Below are positions 35,844-44,404 of a stretch of DNA of 64,000 nucleotides, piece by piece; the stretch's first letter is position 1, and every line of letters starts with the position of its first letter. A program made the translations under genes and the position numbers. Location: contig NZ_VFPD01000002.1 in assembly GCF_006716485.1 (NCBI RefSeq), positions 612,496 through 676,495 of the forward strand, in the 5' to 3' direction. Below the pieces are notes generated by a model. That model worked only from the letters and a program-made list of their open reading frames with translations, had not been told where the DNA came from and ran no database searches. The stretch is from Chryseobacterium aquifrigidense. GTDB taxonomy: Bacteria; Bacteroidota; Bacteroidia; Flavobacteriales; Weeksellaceae.

Positions 35844-36632
35844 TTATTTAATAATCACCTTTTTAGAGTATGTTTTTCCTTCTTTTGTCTGAAGTTTCAT
35901 AATATATACTCCCTGTGGCTGTTTGGTTTCAAAAGAATTTGATGTCAGCTTGGAACGGAATACCTCTTTTCCTGAAGTATTAGTAAGGGTAACCTCTGAA
36001 CCTTCAGCAGAAACATTTTTATCAAGAGTAAACTGTCCATCCTTGCTGTGAGCCATAAAATTGATGAAAGGATCTTTGTATTGATAAGCATAATATACTC
36101 TGAGCTCACCACCAATATTCAATAATCCTGAGTTAACATTAATTTTTATACGGTCAAAAGGAATGTTCATAGTCATTTCAATTTCACCCTTACTTGGATC
36201 TCCGGCACCAAGGTTAATCAGTTTTGTGGCAAGACTTGTGTAATCGTTATTGGAAACATCTCCATTAAATGTTTCAATAGATGCACCACCCAATACCTGA
36301 GCAGATAGTGGAGTTCCGTTGGAACCAATAGCAAGAACAAGTTTGTTGGTATTGTTTGCAATATTGGTCGTAGGGAAGATTAATGTCTGTTCCGTTCTTG
36401 CAAGAAGACCCACTGAAACCTGTAAAGTAGAGTAGTCATTCTCGTTGCTCCCTACAGCATTCTGAGGATTTAATACCCCACAACCCAGACATACCCCAAG
36501 AACCTGACTGGTCTGGCTGCTTGCATAGGTTTTTACAATCTGAGCAAAAGACATGGTGCTTGTTAAAAATAGGAATGATGCCAAAGCTGCAGTCTTCATT
36601 GTGCGCTGGCCAAGTAATAAATAAGTTTTCAT
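35844..36632 (-). CDS. Exported T9SS-tailed protein with a CLGC/NPxNAV domain, copy 1
   Basis: 262 residues with a signal peptide ending in MSFAQ. The mature start has the pattern YASSQTSQVLGVCLGCGVLN, then NPQNAVGSNENDYSTL, followed by a beta-rich domain (about 60-185) and a type IX sorting tail (about 190-262; VYIMKLQTKEGKTYSKKVII). The CxxC plus NPxNAVxxNxxDYSTL block recurs in bacteroidete surface proteins; I do not know its function. It is a paralogue of 36857-37630, with the same order of domains. Confidence 0.8.
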   Translation of the reverse strand: MKTYLLLGQRTMKTAALASFLFLTSTMSFAQIVKTYASSQTSQVLGVCLGCGVLNPQNAVGSNENDYSTLQVSVGLLARTEQTLIFPTTNIANNTNKLVLAIGSNGTPLSAQVLGGASIETFNGDVSNNDYTSLATKLINLGAGDPSKGEIEMTMNIPFDRIKINVNSGLLNIGGELRVYYAYQYKDPFINFMAHSKDGQFTLDKNVSAEGSEVTLTNTSGKEVFRSKLTSNSFETKQPQGVYIMKLQTKEGKTYSKKVIIK

Positions 36633-36856
36633 ATATAGAAAAATTTTGGATTTTAGTTTTTTGTAAATTTATAAATAAAATAATTATGTTGCTTATTTTA
36701 TTTCATAATTATGTGATTTGTTAATAATTTATTGATATTTGTGTTTGTTGGTTTGTTATTATTTAATAATCTGTTGATTTGTATTCGGCTGAAAGTGAAT
36801 GTTAAAAATACAGTAAGCTTAAAAAAGCTACCGTATTTATTGATCGCTTTATTGGA

Positions 36857-37630
36857 TTATTTCATTAAAATTTTTCTGGAATATGTTTTACCTTCTTTGG
36901 TTTGTATATTCATGATATAAACACCTTCCGGTTGTTTTGATTCAAATATATTTGATCTCAATGTGGAACGGAATACCTCTTTTCCTGAAGTGTTGAATAA
37001 GGTGACTTCCGAACCTTCTACAGGAACATTTCCGCCAAGAGTAATCTGTCCGTTTTGACTGTGAGCCATAATATTCATCAATGGATCCTGGTAAGCATAA
37101 TAAATTCTGAAACCGCCGCCAAGGCTTAGAACACCACCTGTTAATCCGATTCTTATTCCATCATAAGGCTTTGAAGGCTTGAATTCTACTGTACCTCTAT
37201 TAGGAGTTGCACCCAGCTTAAGAAGACTTACATCAATAGTTCTTCGGTCATCGTTAGAAGTGCCGCCATTCATAGTCTCAAGCGTTACTCCGCTTAATAG
37301 CTGTACAGATAATGGGATGTTGTCTGTTCCGATTCCTACTACCAGCCTTGTATCTGATCTTAAGTCTGGGAAAATCAGTGTTTGCTGAATTCCTCCCAAC
37401 AGCACTGTTCCCAATACCATTGTTGAATAGTCATCTTCGTTATCTCCTACGGCATTAAGCGGATTGTCTATGCGACATCCAAGGCAGGCTACCCCGAATA
37501 CCCCTGAACTTTGTGCATGTGCATAAATCCTGTTTTGTGCCAATGACATGGTGCTGGCAGAGAATAAAAATAAAGCCATCAACCCGGCTTTTAAAGAAGA
37601 TGGGCTTCCCGAAAATAAATTGAATTTCAT
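36857..37630 (-). CDS. Exported T9SS-tailed protein with a CLGC/NPxNAV domain, copy 2
   Basis: 257 residues from the Met at 37630. A start at 37663 would lie inside a -7 box (37661-37668) and add residues before the signal peptide. The signal peptide ends in MSLAQ. It then has ACLGCRIDNPLNAVGDNEDD, a beta-rich domain and a type IX tail (GVYIMNIQTKEGKTYSRKIL). It closely resembles the neighbour at 35844-36632 along its whole length, so the pair arose by tandem duplication. The 224-bp AT-rich gap between them holds no gene. Confidence 0.8.
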   Translation of the reverse strand: MKFNLFSGSPSSLKAGLMALFLFSASTMSLAQNRIYAHAQSSGVFGVACLGCRIDNPLNAVGDNEDDYSTMVLGTVLLGGIQQTLIFPDLRSDTRLVVGIGTDNIPLSVQLLSGVTLETMNGGTSNDDRRTIDVSLLKLGATPNRGTVEFKPSKPYDGIRIGLTGGVLSLGGGFRIYYAYQDPLMNIMAHSQNGQITLGGNVPVEGSEVTLFNTSGKEVFRSTLRSNIFESKQPEGVYIMNIQTKEGKTYSRKILMK

Positions 37631-37660
37631 GTTATATATTTTAGAATGAATAGTTTTATT

Positions 37661-37668
37661 CAAATTTA
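37661..37668 (-). promoter_or_regulatory. -7 promoter box of the second T9SS-tailed gene
   Basis: TAAATTTG on the minus strand (CAAATTTA on the plus strand), 30 bp before the chosen start. It argues against the longer start at 37663. Confidence 0.5.
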
Positions 37669-37905
37669 AGGATTAATGGAAGAAGTATAAAATAATATTT
37701 CCATTATTGGTGATATTTTTAATGAAATTTAATATGACTTTTCAGTTGAAGGTGAAAATTGTACGAGAAGTCTGGTTGGTGAGATATTTGTCTGAAGAAA
37801 TTATCGTTCTTAGTTCAATAAAGTAGGTGTAATTAAACTATTGAAAGCTTAGATTCTTTGGATGCTTTCAGGAAGAATTCCCCGAAATTGGTATATGGAA
37901 ACGAA

Positions 37906-37931
37906 AAAAGGACTTTCGAAAAAGTCCTTTT
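37906..37931 (-). terminator. Terminator after the rpsT-tRNA-Glu series
   Basis: AAAAGGACTTT / AAAGTCCTTTT, a perfect 11-bp stem with a CGAA loop, directly beyond the 3' end of the last tRNA-Glu on the minus strand. Confidence 0.8.
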
Positions 37932-37932
37932 G

Positions 37933-38004
37933 TAGCCCGTAGGGGAATCGAACCCCTCTTACCAGAATGAAAATCTGAGGTCCTAACCGATAGACGAACG
38001 GGCC
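37933..38004 (-). tRNA. tRNA-Glu(TTC), copy 1 of 3
   Basis: 72 nt. The acceptor stem GGCCCGT pairs with ACGGGCT; the T arm GAGGGGTTCGATTCCCCT and the anticodon arm TCAGA-TTTTCAT-TCTGG give anticodon TTC (Glu). CCA is not encoded. It is identical to the copies at 38068 and 38223. Confidence 0.95.
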
Positions 38005-38067
38005 CTCTATCTTCCATTACCGAAGCAATGTGTTAGTATTTGTTTTTATAAGTGTCAACTCTTATTG

Positions 38068-38139
38068 TAGCCCGTAGGGGAATCGAACCCCTCTTACCAG
38101 AATGAAAATCTGAGGTCCTAACCGATAGACGAACGGGCC
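38068..38139 (-). tRNA. tRNA-Glu(TTC), copy 2 of 3
   Basis: Same 72-nt sequence as the copies on either side, anticodon TTC. The 63-bp spacer to copy 1 differs from the spacer to copy 3, so only the tRNA genes themselves are conserved. Confidence 0.95.
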
Positions 38140-38222
38140 GGTTAGATTTATTTTTACTATAGCTTTTTCTACTCTGATCTTTATAAAACCACCGTTATTA
38201 CAGTGGTCTTATAAGATGTAAG

Positions 38223-38294
38223 TAGCCCGTAGGGGAATCGAACCCCTCTTACCAGAATGAAAATCTGAGGTCCTAACCGATAGACGAACGGGCC
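38223..38294 (-). tRNA. tRNA-Glu(TTC), copy 3 of 3, next to rpsT
   Basis: Same 72-nt sequence, anticodon TTC. It starts 10 bp after the rpsT stop codon on the same strand, so it is probably cut out of an rpsT-tRNA transcript. Confidence 0.95.
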
Positions 38295-38304
38295 AGCTAT
38301 ATTA

Positions 38305-38559
38305 TTACGCTAATTTATTAACGTGCTTTGTTAATTTGCTTTTCAAGTTAGCCGCTTTGTTCTTGTGGATAATATTTTTCTTAGCTAATTTATCCAATAA
38401 AGCGATAACTTTTGGCAATTGTTCTGTAGCAGCAGCTTTGTTCTCTTCATTTCTTAAAGCTTTTAAAGCTGTTCTAGCAGTCTTGTGGTAATATCTGTTA
38501 CGAAGTCTTCTAGTTTCGTTTTGTCTGATTCTCTTTAGTGCTGATTTATGATTTGCCAT
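38305..38559 (-). CDS. rpsT: 30S ribosomal protein S20
   Basis: 84 residues from the Met at 38559 (MANHKSALKRIRQNETRRLR, the standard S20 N-terminus). A Met seven codons earlier (38580) overlaps the -7 box and is rejected. The protein is strongly basic, with the usual helical pattern (KTARTALKALRN, KNIIHKNKAANLKSKLTKHV). It binds 16S rRNA early in 30S assembly. Three tRNA-Glu genes follow on the same strand. Confidence 0.96.
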   Translation of the reverse strand: MANHKSALKRIRQNETRRLRNRYYHKTARTALKALRNEENKAAATEQLPKVIALLDKLAKKNIIHKNKAANLKSKLTKHVNKLA

Positions 38560-38577
38560 ATCGTTTAAATGTGAGTG

Positions 38578-38608
38578 CAAAACTATAAACTTTTTTTTAA
38601 ACTACCAA
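38578..38608 (-). promoter_or_regulatory. Promoter of rpsT
   Basis: On the minus strand: TTG (38606-38608), a 20-bp spacer, then TAGTTTTG (38578-38585). This is a good fit to the bacteroidete consensus, 18 bp before the chosen ATG. Confidence 0.65.
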
Positions 38609-38625
38609 ATTTATTTTTAAAAAAT

Positions 38626-38946
38626 TTAATTTTCTTCTGATAGGTACTTTCTAAGTTTATTTATTGCTTGTTCTATTTTTAAATTTTCTTGTTCTTTCTC
38701 TATTTTTTTGATCGTATTTCCCAGCATGATCAGTGCATTATTCCATTCTCCAGTGGTATTGGTGAAAGTAAGTTCATCAATTGTTACTTCAAAAGCAACC
38801 CTTTCTCCAGTCCTGTAAAGTCTGAAACTGATTTTATCATCTCTGCCTGTAATCCCGCCTTCATTGATTTGTAAATCGTAACTTTTTGGGTTAGAGTGGA
38901 TTTTCTTAAAAAGCAATTTCGCTTCTTGTATTTTTAAATCCGGCAT
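38626..38946 (-). CDS. Hypothetical protein of 106 residues
   Basis: Begins MPDLKIQEAKLLFKKIHSNP and ends with a charged helical stretch (NTIKKIEKEQENLKIEQAIN). The middle (DDKISFRLYRTGERVAFEVT) looks beta-rich. There is no signal peptide and no family I recognise. It lies upstream of rpsT on the same strand with a 66-bp gap that holds the rpsT promoter. Codon use and protein-like composition support a real gene. Confidence 0.65.
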   Translation of the reverse strand: MPDLKIQEAKLLFKKIHSNPKSYDLQINEGGITGRDDKISFRLYRTGERVAFEVTIDELTFTNTTGEWNNALIMLGNTIKKIEKEQENLKIEQAINKLRKYLSEEN

Positions 38947-39268
38947 GATATAAAATTTGATAGTCTGCAGAAAACTACAAACAATGTTTTATCAATAATA
39001 TTTTTCATCAGTGTTACCATATTGGTGTGACCAACTATGGATAAAATTTTTGCAAATATAATGCTTTTGTGACATATAATATCAATGGAACGCTTTTTTC
39101 AAATAAAAGTCATTTCCTTTTCAGTATAATGACAGTAAACTACAGGTTCTCAATGGACTAATCCTTCAATGATAATATAAGTCAAAAAATTTGAAAAGTT
39201 CTTTACAGCTGTTTAATGCATTAAAATAATTTTAAAAAGCAAAAAACAAAACTAAATAACTCATAAAA
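38947..39268. other. Intergenic region with no recognisable feature
   Basis: About 320 bp of AT-rich sequence between the hypothetical gene and the tRNA-Glu terminator. I see no open frame with protein-like composition, no tRNA and no clear hairpin. It probably contains the promoter of the hypothetical gene. Confidence 0.5.
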
Positions 39269-39296
39269 AAACCTTTAACCGATCGGCTAAAGGTTT
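39269..39296 (-). terminator. Terminator of the fourth tRNA-Glu
   Basis: AAACCTTTA / TAAAGGTTT with an inner CCGATCGG palindrome, eight bases beyond the tRNA 3' end on the minus strand. Confidence 0.7.
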
Positions 39297-39304
39297 GTGA
39301 TTTG

Positions 39305-39376
39305 TAGCCTATAGGGGAATCGAACCCCTGTTGCAAGAATGAAAATCTTGAGTCCTGACCACTAGACGAATAGGCC
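39305..39376 (-). tRNA. tRNA-Glu(TTC), divergent isoform
   Basis: 72 nt with acceptor GGCCTAT / ATAGGCT and anticodon arm CAAGA-TTTTCAT-TCTTG, so again anticodon TTC. It keeps the same anticodon loop and T arm as the three other copies but differs in the acceptor, D and anticodon stems. It is transcribed alone. Confidence 0.93.
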
Positions 39377-39390
39377 AAATTTTGAGGTCG

Positions 39391-39420
39391 CAAAAGTAGG
39401 AATTAACTTTGAGACTTCAA
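39391..39420 (-). promoter_or_regulatory. Promoter of the divergent tRNA-Glu
   Basis: On the minus strand: TTG (39418-39420), a 19-bp spacer, TACTTTTG (39391-39398). It matches the bacteroidete consensus and ends 14 bp before the tRNA. Confidence 0.7.
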
Positions 39421-39435
39421 AATTATTTTTTTGAT

Positions 39436-40722
39436 TTATTTGTACACTTTTTGTATCACCGTATTTTTGACTCCTTTAGCTTCAAGTTCCTTTTGAAGTT
39501 TTACAGCATCTTCCAATGTGTATACTTTTCCATAGGTGTAGTAAAATACACCATTGTCCTTATTTCGTTCCACATCTTTTAAATTCTGAAGGATATAAGA
39601 GTTACCATTCAGTTTATCACCAGCATATACTTCAATAGTATAATATCCCATGCTGATTCTCTGATTAGGCATAAATCCTACTGCAAAAGCATTTCTGAAA
39701 CCTGCATCTTTGGCAGTTTTAAGATTAATATCTTTTACAGAAGCCATATTGGTTACAGCATAGTAATACTTGTACTGTCCGTTTTCTTTAAGCGTAAGGA
39801 TGTAGTTCAGACCTTTGAGGGCTGGATCATTTTCATTGTATTTCGTAGGAGAACTCATGAGTAGAATTCTGAAATCATTTTTCAAAGGAACTTCTGCAGG
39901 CTTTTCAGGCTCAGGTTTTTTAACAGCAATAGAACCTCCGGATTTTCTGTCAACTGCTTTTTTGTAATCAATGATAGCATTATAGATACTTTCTGCAATT
40001 TCAGTCTGTCCTTTGTCTGAAGCAATGTAGTGGCTTTCCTCAGGGTGATTGATAAAACCGGTTTCTATCAGTACGGATGGCATGGCATTCATACGGAGAA
40101 CGTGAAGGTTTTTCTGAAATACACCTCTTGAGGACCTTTTATCTTTATTCACAAAGTTGTCTTCTACCAATCCTCCCAAAAGAAGACTGGATTCCAGATA
40201 TTTACTCTGTTGAAGTTTTAAGGCAATTAAGGATTCCGGAGAATCAGGATTGTAAGAACCAAAGATCTGCTTATCCTTTTCATCCAGAAAGATCACGTCA
40301 TTTTCCCTTTTGGCTACTTCCAGGTTTTCATTATTCTGGTTAGGTCCCTGCACATACGTTTCAGTACCATAAGCTGTAGGTCTTTGGGAAGAATTACAGT
40401 GAATAGATACAAAAAGGTCTGCCTTACTTCTGTTGGCAAGATTGGTTCTGTCAGACAGAGAAGGATACTCGTCTATTTTACGGGTATATATTACTTTAAA
40501 ATCTCTGTTTTTCTCTAACATGGCACCTACTTTTAACGTAATGGCAAGTGTAATGTCTTTTTCTGCGACTCTTCCAATGTCAGAATAAGTCCTGTTGGCT
40601 CCATGGTCACTTCCTCCGTGTCCCGCATCCAGAACGATAGTAAACTTCTTTTGAGAGAAAATAAAGTTACTGGTAAGGAGAAGGAGAAATGATAAAATTA
40701 TTTTAAAATTTTGTTTGTGCAT
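39436..40722 (-). CDS. N-acetylmuramoyl-L-alanine amidase (Amidase_3)
   Basis: 428 residues with a signal peptide (KIILSFLLLLTSNFIFSQ). The catalytic domain (about 28-260) has zinc ligands in LDAGHGGSDHGA (His35), VAEKD (Glu54) and VSIHCNSS, and the catalytic Glu in SVLIETGFINHPEESHYIAS. It cuts the bond between muramic acid and the stem peptide during cell division. A linker (about 265-280) is followed by a C-terminal region (YYTIEVYAGDKLNGNSY ... LQKELEAKGVKNTVIQKVYK) that looks like a SPOR-type module, though weakly. It is divergent from lptD, with a 53-bp gap. Confidence 0.93.
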   Translation of the reverse strand: MHKQNFKIILSFLLLLTSNFIFSQKKFTIVLDAGHGGSDHGANRTYSDIGRVAEKDITLAITLKVGAMLEKNRDFKVIYTRKIDEYPSLSDRTNLANRSKADLFVSIHCNSSQRPTAYGTETYVQGPNQNNENLEVAKRENDVIFLDEKDKQIFGSYNPDSPESLIALKLQQSKYLESSLLLGGLVEDNFVNKDKRSSRGVFQKNLHVLRMNAMPSVLIETGFINHPEESHYIASDKGQTEIAESIYNAIIDYKKAVDRKSGGSIAVKKPEPEKPAEVPLKNDFRILLMSSPTKYNENDPALKGLNYILTLKENGQYKYYYAVTNMASVKDINLKTAKDAGFRNAFAVGFMPNQRISMGYYTIEVYAGDKLNGNSYILQNLKDVERNKDNGVFYYTYGKVYTLEDAVKLQKELEAKGVKNTVIQKVYK

Positions 40723-40744
40723 CTTACAGTTATAAAAATTATAT

Positions 40745-40752
40745 TAATTTTG
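40745..40752 (+). promoter_or_regulatory. -7 promoter box before the LptD-like gene
   Basis: TAATTTTG fits TAnnTTTG, 23 bp before the TTG start codon. Confidence 0.45.
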
Positions 40753-40775
40753 GGCCTTAATTATATAGTATAAAA

Positions 40776-43361
40776 TTGGCCAAAACCGTCTTCAAAAATA
40801 TATTACAAATTTTAATTATCCTAATTTTTAACAATTTTTTAGCACAGAAAACTCCTGAAAAATTGCCTAAAAATGCGGTTAATGATACTATTTCCAAAAA
40901 GGATACCATAGTTGTAAAAAAAGAACCCTTAAATGATGTTCTTCGTACAAAAGCGGATGATCAGAGAAGAGATGTTCCAAAAAAAATGACATTTCTGAAC
41001 AAAAATGCTCAGGTAAAATATCAGGATATGCAGATTGATGCAGATTATATCTCAATAGATGATAACAAAAATCTGATCTATGCAAGAGGGAAACAAGACT
41101 CTTTAGGAAAGATTGTAGAACCTGTAATTACTACACAGGCCGGGAAAAAATACGAAACCAACGAATTCAGCTATAATACAAAAACGAAACAGGCTATTGC
41201 TTTCAATGCGAGAACAGAAGAAAGCGAAGGGGTAATTATAGCTCAGAAAACTAAAAAATATAATGATTCCGTATTTGCAATGAGAAAAGCAGATTATACA
41301 ACGGATGATTATTTCATTAAGAAAAAAGATACGGCAGCGGATTATTTTATGAGAGCTTATAATATTAAGCTGATTAAAACCAAAACAAAATCCCAGATCG
41401 TTACAGGTCCTATTCAGATGTTTATTGAGCAGGTGCCCACACCACTGTACCTTCCGTTTGCTATTTTACCGTTTTCAGATAAAAGGGCAGCCGGTATTCT
41501 GATCCCAAGTTTCGGGGAAAGAGAAGATGTAGGGTTCTTCCTGAACGGAATCGGATATTACCAACCGATTGGAGAACACTTTGACCTTAAGGTTTTAGCA
41601 GATATTTATACGAAAGGAAGCTGGAACTTACGCCCTCAGGTGAATTACCAGAAGAAATACCGCTATTCAGGAAACTTTACAGCAGATATTGGTACTATGG
41701 TAAGAGGGATTAAAGGCCTGGATGATTATACTAAAAACAGTACCTATAGAATCAACTGGACACACTCACAGGATTCTAAGGCCAATCCTTTCCTGACATT
41801 CAGTGCTTCTGTGGATATTGTAAGTACCAAGTTCTATAACAACCCGCTTAACAACAACTACATTTTCAACCAGAATGTATTGAATACTCAGCAGAACTCT
41901 ACGGTAACCCTTACCAAAAGATTCCTGAAACTGCCGATGACTATTACAGGAACTGCTTCATATTCCCAGAACTTCGCAACAGGATTGGCAGACCTTCGTC
42001 TTCCACAGATGAACGTAGCCATCAACCAGTTCTATCTGTTTAAATCAAGAACAGGGATCAGACAGGGACTTCTTGAAAATATTACGGTAAATACCGGGTT
42101 CAACCTTACCAATTTCGTAAATACTCAGGAAAACGAGTTATTTAAAAAAGAAATGTGGGATAAAATGCAGACAGGACTTAAAAATAATATTGCCTTAGCA
42201 ACCAATACAACAGTAGCAAAATATTTCACCTTTAGTTTAAGTGCCAATATTGATAACGCTCTGACTACAAAAACGCTGAACAGATATTATGATCCGGTAA
42301 AAAACGTAACGGTTGACGAGATCAATAAAAACTTTACAGGATACTCTACTTTTTCCACTTCTGCAAGTCTTCAGACAACACTTTTTGGAATGATGAAATT
42401 CAAAAAAGGATCTACAGTAGAAGCGGTAAGACATATGATGACGCCAAGTTTAAGTTTTACCTATTCACCGGATTTTTCAAGTCCTAACTTCGGATATTAC
42501 AGAAACTATTATAATGCAACCGGAGCACTGACTCCATATTCTATTTTTGAAAAAGGAATTATCGGAAGCCCGTCAAGTGGTATGCAGGGAGCTTTAGGTT
42601 TCAATATCGGTAACAATATCGAGATGAAAGTAAAGTCTAAGAGTGACTCTACGGGAGTGAAGAAAATCAAAATTTTTGAATCTTTAAACCTTGCAGGAAG
42701 CTACAACTTTGCGGCTAAAGATCATCCGTGGTCTGTATTCTCCATCAACGGACAATCTTCATTTTTTAATAACAAACTTACTGTAAATACCAGCCTTGCA
42801 TTGGAACCTTATAAAATTGAGTTCTTACCGGGACAGGATACAGGAATAAGAACAGAACAGTTCGGTCACTTCAGTGTACAGGGATTCAACGTTCAGTTAT
42901 CATATCCTTTAAGCAGCGAGATTTTTGGACAGAAAACAGATTATGCCAAGAAATATTCTTCGAAAGGAGAAATCCGAAATGAAAATTATTATTTTGATGA
43001 TGATCATTACGCACACTTTGATCAGGCCTGGACTTTAAATATCAGTGCCAATTATGCTTACTCTAAAGGATTGAGCAGATTGGGCAATAAAATTGCATCG
43101 TTAGGTTTAGATGGTAGCATCAAGCTGACTCCTTACTGGAATATCAACGGAAGTACGCATTATGACATGGTAACTAAAGAATTGGCATATACAAGGATTG
43201 GTTTTTCAAGAGATCAGCGAAGTTTTACGATCAATTTCAACTGGGTTCCTTTCGGACAGTATAAAGTGTATGACTTCTTTATCGGTATCAAAGCCAATAT
43301 CTTAAGTGATGCATTGAAGTACAAAGACAGAAGCTTTACCCAGCCTAATGCACCTTTCTAA
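40776..43361 (+). CDS. LPS-assembly outer-membrane protein LptD-like
   Basis: 861 residues from a TTG start, with a signal peptide (ILQILIILIFNNFLAQ). The N-terminal part (about 60-170) is an OstA/LptA-type beta-jellyroll (AQVKYQDMQIDADYISIDDN). The rest is a large barrel with the LptD-type hallmark YLPFAILPFSDKRAAGILIP and GFFLNGIGYYQPIGEHFDL. LptD inserts lipopolysaccharide into the outer leaflet. It is divergent from the amidase gene; both build the cell envelope. Its usual partner gene lptE is not in the window. Confidence 0.9.
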   Translation: MAKTVFKNILQILIILIFNNFLAQKTPEKLPKNAVNDTISKKDTIVVKKEPLNDVLRTKADDQRRDVPKKMTFLNKNAQVKYQDMQIDADYISIDDNKNLIYARGKQDSLGKIVEPVITTQAGKKYETNEFSYNTKTKQAIAFNARTEESEGVIIAQKTKKYNDSVFAMRKADYTTDDYFIKKKDTAADYFMRAYNIKLIKTKTKSQIVTGPIQMFIEQVPTPLYLPFAILPFSDKRAAGILIPSFGEREDVGFFLNGIGYYQPIGEHFDLKVLADIYTKGSWNLRPQVNYQKKYRYSGNFTADIGTMVRGIKGLDDYTKNSTYRINWTHSQDSKANPFLTFSASVDIVSTKFYNNPLNNNYIFNQNVLNTQQNSTVTLTKRFLKLPMTITGTASYSQNFATGLADLRLPQMNVAINQFYLFKSRTGIRQGLLENITVNTGFNLTNFVNTQENELFKKEMWDKMQTGLKNNIALATNTTVAKYFTFSLSANIDNALTTKTLNRYYDPVKNVTVDEINKNFTGYSTFSTSASLQTTLFGMMKFKKGSTVEAVRHMMTPSLSFTYSPDFSSPNFGYYRNYYNATGALTPYSIFEKGIIGSPSSGMQGALGFNIGNNIEMKVKSKSDSTGVKKIKIFESLNLAGSYNFAAKDHPWSVFSINGQSSFFNNKLTVNTSLALEPYKIEFLPGQDTGIRTEQFGHFSVQGFNVQLSYPLSSEIFGQKTDYAKKYSSKGEIRNENYYFDDDHYAHFDQAWTLNISANYAYSKGLSRLGNKIASLGLDGSIKLTPYWNINGSTHYDMVTKELAYTRIGFSRDQRSFTINFNWVPFGQYKVYDFFIGIKANILSDALKYKDRSFTQPNAPF

Positions 43362-43368
43362 TATCAGA

Positions 43369-43399
43369 TTGGCATTTGAGAATATAAATTTTATATTTG
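43369..43399 (+). promoter_or_regulatory. Promoter of the RidA gene
   Basis: TTG (43369-43371), 20-bp spacer, TATATTTG (43392-43399). The leader to the ATG is about 100 nt and contains no clear structure. Confidence 0.6.
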
Positions 43400-43503
43400 C
43401 AAGAAGAATAAATTCTAAATGAAATCACTGGTGACAGAATTCGCAGACCAACGAATAGAACAGATAGTGATGGTTTAGATCTTATAAAAAATTAAATCCA
43501 CAT

Positions 43504-43884
43504 ATGAAACAAGTAATCAACACAGTTAATGCACCTGCAGCTATCGGGCCTTATTCGCAAGCTAATATGGCCAATGGAGTTTTGTATATCTCCGGACAGA
43601 TTCCTGTAGATCCTGCAACTGGTAAATTGGTAGAAGGCATTGAAAAGGAAACGCACCAGGTAATGAAAAACCTTGAAGCAGTCCTTACGGAAGCTGGCAT
43701 GACTTTCAAAAATGTTGTAAAAGCTACCATCTTCCTTAAAAGTATGGATGATTTTGCTGTAATGAATGATATTTATGCATCTTACTTGGATTCAGAAAGC
43801 TATCCGGCTCGTGAAACAGTACAGGTTTCATGTTTGCCTAAAAACGTGGATATCGAAATTTCTATGATTGCACATCAGGATTAA
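43504..43884 (+). CDS. ridA: RidA-family enamine/imine deaminase
   Basis: 126 residues, the usual size. Family motifs are PAAIGPYSQANMANGVLYIS, GQIPVDPATGKLV, and the active-site Arg in SYPARETVQVSCLPK followed by VDIEISMIAHQD. RidA removes reactive 2-aminoacrylate and other enamines made by PLP enzymes such as threonine dehydratase. Its stop codon overlaps the start of the next gene by one base, so the two are translationally coupled. Confidence 0.93.
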   Translation: MKQVINTVNAPAAIGPYSQANMANGVLYISGQIPVDPATGKLVEGIEKETHQVMKNLEAVLTEAGMTFKNVVKATIFLKSMDDFAVMNDIYASYLDSESYPARETVQVSCLPKNVDIEISMIAHQD

Positions 43885-44339
43885 TGAATTTTATAAGAAA
43901 TACAATTGCGGTTCTGATAGGTCTTGGTATTGCAGGACTTATTATTACTCTTGGTATAAGAGCTTTTCCGCAATGGGTAACTTTTGAGGCTTTCGCTCCG
44001 TTTGAGCACTGGCAAAGGTTTCTTTTCAGCATGAAAGATGATAAGGCATTTTTCGGCTTCCTTTTGTTTATTTCCGGGTTAGGGACTACTGTTGGTGGAG
44101 TGGCGACTGCTATTATCGTTAAATATGCTAAAGTAGCCTATGCTATTCTGATCGGATTTATTATGCTTTTTATTGCCATGTTGGATGTTATTATTTTTCC
44201 TTACCATCCTACATTTTATAAGATCTCTATTTTCCTTACATTCTTCCCGTTTTCCTGGATTGGAGGTAAGATTGTAGAAGTGATCTACGAGCGGAATAAG
44301 AAGAAAAGTATCGCTGATAAAATGAACAAGTCTAAATAA
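43884..44339 (+). CDS. Small integral membrane protein of unknown function
   Basis: 151 residues with four predicted membrane helices (IAVLIGLGIAGLIITLGIRA, FFGFLLFISGLGTTVGGVAT, YAILIGFIMLFIAMLDVIIF, ISIFLTFFPFSWIGGKIVEV) and a basic C-terminal tail. The start overlaps the ridA stop (TAATG). I do not recognise a family with a known role. A strong terminator follows. Confidence 0.75.
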   Translation: MNFIRNTIAVLIGLGIAGLIITLGIRAFPQWVTFEAFAPFEHWQRFLFSMKDDKAFFGFLLFISGLGTTVGGVATAIIVKYAKVAYAILIGFIMLFIAMLDVIIFPYHPTFYKISIFLTFFPFSWIGGKIVEVIYERNKKKSIADKMNKSK

Positions 44340-44344
44340 ATAAT

Positions 44345-44376
44345 AAAAAACGCTGCAGATCTCTGCAGCGTTTTTT
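44345..44376. terminator. Bidirectional terminator between the membrane protein gene and htrA
   Basis: AAAAAACGCTGCAGA / TCTGCAGCGTTTTTT, a perfect 15-bp stem with a 2-base loop and T runs in both directions, between two converging genes. Confidence 0.88.
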
Positions 44377-44404
44377 GTTGATATGAAAATCTATTCATTT
44401 CTGA

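Noticed and set aside
37933..38294. Three evenly spaced identical 72-bp repeats, at first sight a CRISPR-like array
   Set aside because: Each repeat folds as a tRNA-Glu with anticodon TTC; spacers differ in length (63 and 83 bp) and no cas gene is near.
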